From: an uncultured Bacilli bacterium
GTDB taxonomy: Bacteria; Bacillota_I; Bacilli_A; RF39; UBA660
DNA length: 7,929 nt
Assembly (NCBI GenBank): GCA_934101745.1
Contig: CAKOSD010000042.1
Span: forward strand, 1-7,929
Direction of reading: 5' to 3'
A program made the translations under genes and the position numbers. Each line of letters starts with the position of its first letter. The first letter of the stretch is position 1. Of this stretch, positions 5,932-7,929 are shown in pieces. The notes below the pieces were generated by a model that was given only the letters and a program-made list of their open reading frames with translations, did no database searches and had not been told where the DNA came from.

Positions 5932-7884
5932 TTAATTTTCTAATTTTTCTTTACTATCATCAGACTCATTACTAACAACAATCTCACTACCTTTTACATA
6001 ATAATAGATAAAAGATTTATTAACATCAGTAACATCTTTTCCAGTAACTGCATCCCTAGGAATCCCCACAACATTCTCTGGTTTTTCATACCAATTATCT
6101 TCTTTATCTTTAAGATAATCCTCAACAGTATCTACCCAGATATTTTTACCGATAATACTGTTAGAAACTTTCATTTCCCGATTATCATCATATCCATTCC
6201 ATACTAACATTAAAACATCAGGATTATAACCAATCATCCAACAATCAGTATTGGTTGTCCCTGTTTTCATGGCATATTTTCTACTAATCTTGGAGGCTAG
6301 ACTAATTATAGTAGGATTATTGTAATCGCGAAAAGCACTATCATAAGTAGCCGTTAATAAATTATTTAAAATATAAGTATAACTTGAATTTAAAACTTGT
6401 GTACTATTATCTTTTTTCTCATATAAAATATTTCCGTTTATATCTGTTACTTTGCGAATAAATGTTAAATCTTTTTTATATCCCCCACTAGCCAAAGTAG
6501 TGTAAGCATTTGCAAAATCTAGCATAGATAATTCCACTGTTCCTAGAGGAAGGGAGGCGATACTGGGTAAATCTTCTTTAATTCCCATTCTATGGGAAAT
6601 ATTTACCAAACTATCTGTTCCTAAAAACAAATGAGTTTTAACAGCATAAATATTATCAGAATAACTTAAAGCGGCCGCCATTGTGATTTCTTTATTAGCA
6701 TATTTTTGATTAAAATTTTTTGGAGAATAGGTATCATTTTGAGAGAATACAAAAGTTGTTTCCTGACTTAAAAAAGTTGACGATGCAGTCATCCCGTTTT
6801 CTAAGGCCGCATAATAAAGAAGGGGTTTCATAGTACTTCCTACCTGTCTTTTCATTGTATAAGCCCGGTTATATTGACTTTTAGTATAATCTTTTCCGCC
6901 AGTTAACGCCATAATATTGCCTGTTTTAGGATCAATAATAACACTTGCTACTTGCAATTCTTTATCAGTAATGTTTTTATTAATACTGTTTTCTAAAGCC
7001 ATCTGGACTTTTTTGTCAAAAGAAGTATATATTTTTAAACCGCCCGTATCTATTAAGGAAGTGGGAATACTACTAATGCCCTCTAGTTCTTTCATAACTA
7101 AATCTTGATAATACATAATAGTATTAGAATTATTTTCAGTTCTTTTCCCATATATTTCTAGTCTTTCTTTAAAAAGATTGTCTTTTGTCTTTTCATCAAT
7201 TTTTTTATTGTTAACCATCGCAGTTGCTACTACTTTGGCTCTTTTAATAGCATTATCATAATTACTCAAAGGATTATAATAACTAGGCCCCTTAGGAATA
7301 CCTGATAAAATAATACTTTCTTCCAAGGTTAAATCCTTAGCCTGTTTATTAAAGTAAAAACTAGCAGCATCTTCAATGCCATAATTACCTTGACCAAAAT
7401 TTATGGTATTAATATACCCTTCTAAAATATCATCTTTGGAATAATGAACTTCTAATTTTAGTGTTAACCAAGCCTCTTCTAATTTTCGTTCCCAAGTCTT
7501 ATCAAAGTCTAAAAATAAGTTTTTAACATATTGTTGCGATATCGTGGAGGCTCCACCCACTATTGTTCTCTTTTTAACATTTAAAAATAAGGTTTTTAAA
7601 ATTCTTAAATAATCAAAACCATTGTGTTTATAAAAATTTTTATCTTCTGTACTTATAATAGCATCAATAAAATAAGGAGATACATCACTTAAATCTACCC
7701 ATTTAGAATTACCACTTCCCTGAAATACTAGCGAATTATCATTATCATAAATATAATATTGACCAGTACTTCTAATATCTAAAACCGGCGCAAAATACGC
7801 GCAAATATACAAACTAATAAGGCCGAAAATTCCTAAAATACTGAAGATAATTCCTAGTTTTAATGTCTTTTTAATAAACTTCAT
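5932..7884 (-). CDS. Class A penicillin-binding protein (bifunctional glycosyltransferase/transpeptidase, PBP1A family)
   Basis: This enzyme polymerises lipid II into glycan strands and cross-links the stem peptides on the outer face of the membrane. Residues 1-6 are Lys-rich and about 9-32 form one membrane segment, so it is a signal-anchored type II protein. The GT51 domain shows EDKNFYKHNGFD (80-91, catalytic Glu80), GGASTISQQYVKN (110-122), RKLEEA (133-138, Glu137 the probable second acid), ILEGYINTINFGQGNYGI (153-170) and SGIPKGPSYYNP (194-205). The transpeptidase motifs are all intact: S350-T-M-K353 with the nucleophile Ser350, S409-D-N411 and K540-T-G-T543. The 650 residues fit a compact class A PBP; there is no PASTA or other C-terminal add-on, only a charged tail. 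The glycosyltransferase part recalls B. subtilis PBP2c/PBP2d, but I do not assign a symbol. The start ATG has AAAGGGTGAGG (- strand, + 7887-7897) just upstream. The gene is convergent to the noc-like gene and is a separate unit. Confidence 0.96.
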   Translation of the reverse strand: MKFIKKTLKLGIIFSILGIFGLISLYICAYFAPVLDIRSTGQYYIYDNDNSLVFQGSGNSKWVDLSDVSPYFIDAIISTEDKNFYKHNGFDYLRILKTLFLNVKKRTIVGGASTISQQYVKNLFLDFDKTWERKLEEAWLTLKLEVHYSKDDILEGYINTINFGQGNYGIEDAASFYFNKQAKDLTLEESIILSGIPKGPSYYNPLSNYDNAIKRAKVVATAMVNNKKIDEKTKDNLFKERLEIYGKRTENNSNTIMYYQDLVMKELEGISSIPTSLIDTGGLKIYTSFDKKVQMALENSINKNITDKELQVASVIIDPKTGNIMALTGGKDYTKSQYNRAYTMKRQVGSTMKPLLYYAALENGMTASSTFLSQETTFVFSQNDTYSPKNFNQKYANKEITMAAALSYSDNIYAVKTHLFLGTDSLVNISHRMGIKEDLPSIASLPLGTVELSMLDFANAYTTLASGGYKKDLTFIRKVTDINGNILYEKKDNSTQVLNSSYTYILNNLLTATYDSAFRDYNNPTIISLASKISRKYAMKTGTTNTDCWMIGYNPDVLMLVWNGYDDNREMKVSNSIIGKNIWVDTVEDYLKDKEDNWYEKPENVVGIPRDAVTGKDVTDVNKSFIYYYVKGSEIVVSNESDDSKEKLEN

Positions 7885-7929
7885 ACCCTCACCCTTTTTA
7901 TTATGTAAAAAAATATTTAATTTATGTAG

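Noticed and set aside
6593..6600. GGGAAATA, half of a Noc binding site, inside the PBP gene (another half-like ATTTCCCG near 6173)
   Set aside because: The other half of the palindrome is absent in both places. I found no full Noc site or parS (TGTTTCACGTGAAACA) in the window.
7899..7929. Promoter for the PBP gene on the - strand (CATAAT near 7900-7905)
   Set aside because: Transcription would start inside the ribosome binding site, and the window ends before a -35 region could be judged.

Overview
This AT-rich window carries a conserved chromosomal block of the type found next to the replication origin in Bacillota: the end of jag (khpB), then mnmE, mnmG, rsmG and a ParB/Noc-family gene, all on the + strand. 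A class A penicillin-binding protein gene follows on the - strand. The order jag-mnmE-mnmG-rsmG-noc is the one known from Bacillus subtilis near oriC, so the origin probably lies to the left of base 1. The host is most likely a low-GC, walled member of Bacillota (Bacilli, Erysipelotrichia or a related uncultured gut lineage). A cell wall is implied by the intact bifunctional peptidoglycan synthase. The code is standard: the Trp residues of the five complete proteins are all TGG, which argues against a Mycoplasma or Spiroplasma code.

Layout: 2-157 is the C-terminal R3H part of Jag, closed by a hairpin that overlaps its stop codon. Bases 158-319 hold an extended -10 promoter and a leader of roughly 80 nt. 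Bases 320-4274 hold mnmE, mnmG and rsmG, packed with zero spacing and then an 8-base overlap. They make the wobble-uridine tRNA modification enzyme pair and the 16S rRNA G527 methyltransferase. The noc/parB-like gene follows within about 50 bases and probably shares the transcript. Bases 5739-5931 separate two convergent genes and contain a terminator for each direction. Bases 5932-7884 (-) encode the penicillin-binding protein, and 7885-7929 is the start of its upstream region.

The genes couple translation fidelity and ribosome maturation (MnmE, MnmG, RsmG, KhpB) with chromosome organisation and division (Noc-like) and wall synthesis (PBP). I see no mobile element, CRISPR array, tRNA, rRNA or defence system, and no clearly undescribed multigene system. 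The most unusual item is the Noc-like protein. It is much longer than typical Noc because of a roughly 230-residue acidic, Asn/Ser-rich linker. It has no room for the N-terminal amphipathic membrane helix of B. subtilis Noc, and no soj-spo0J pair follows it.
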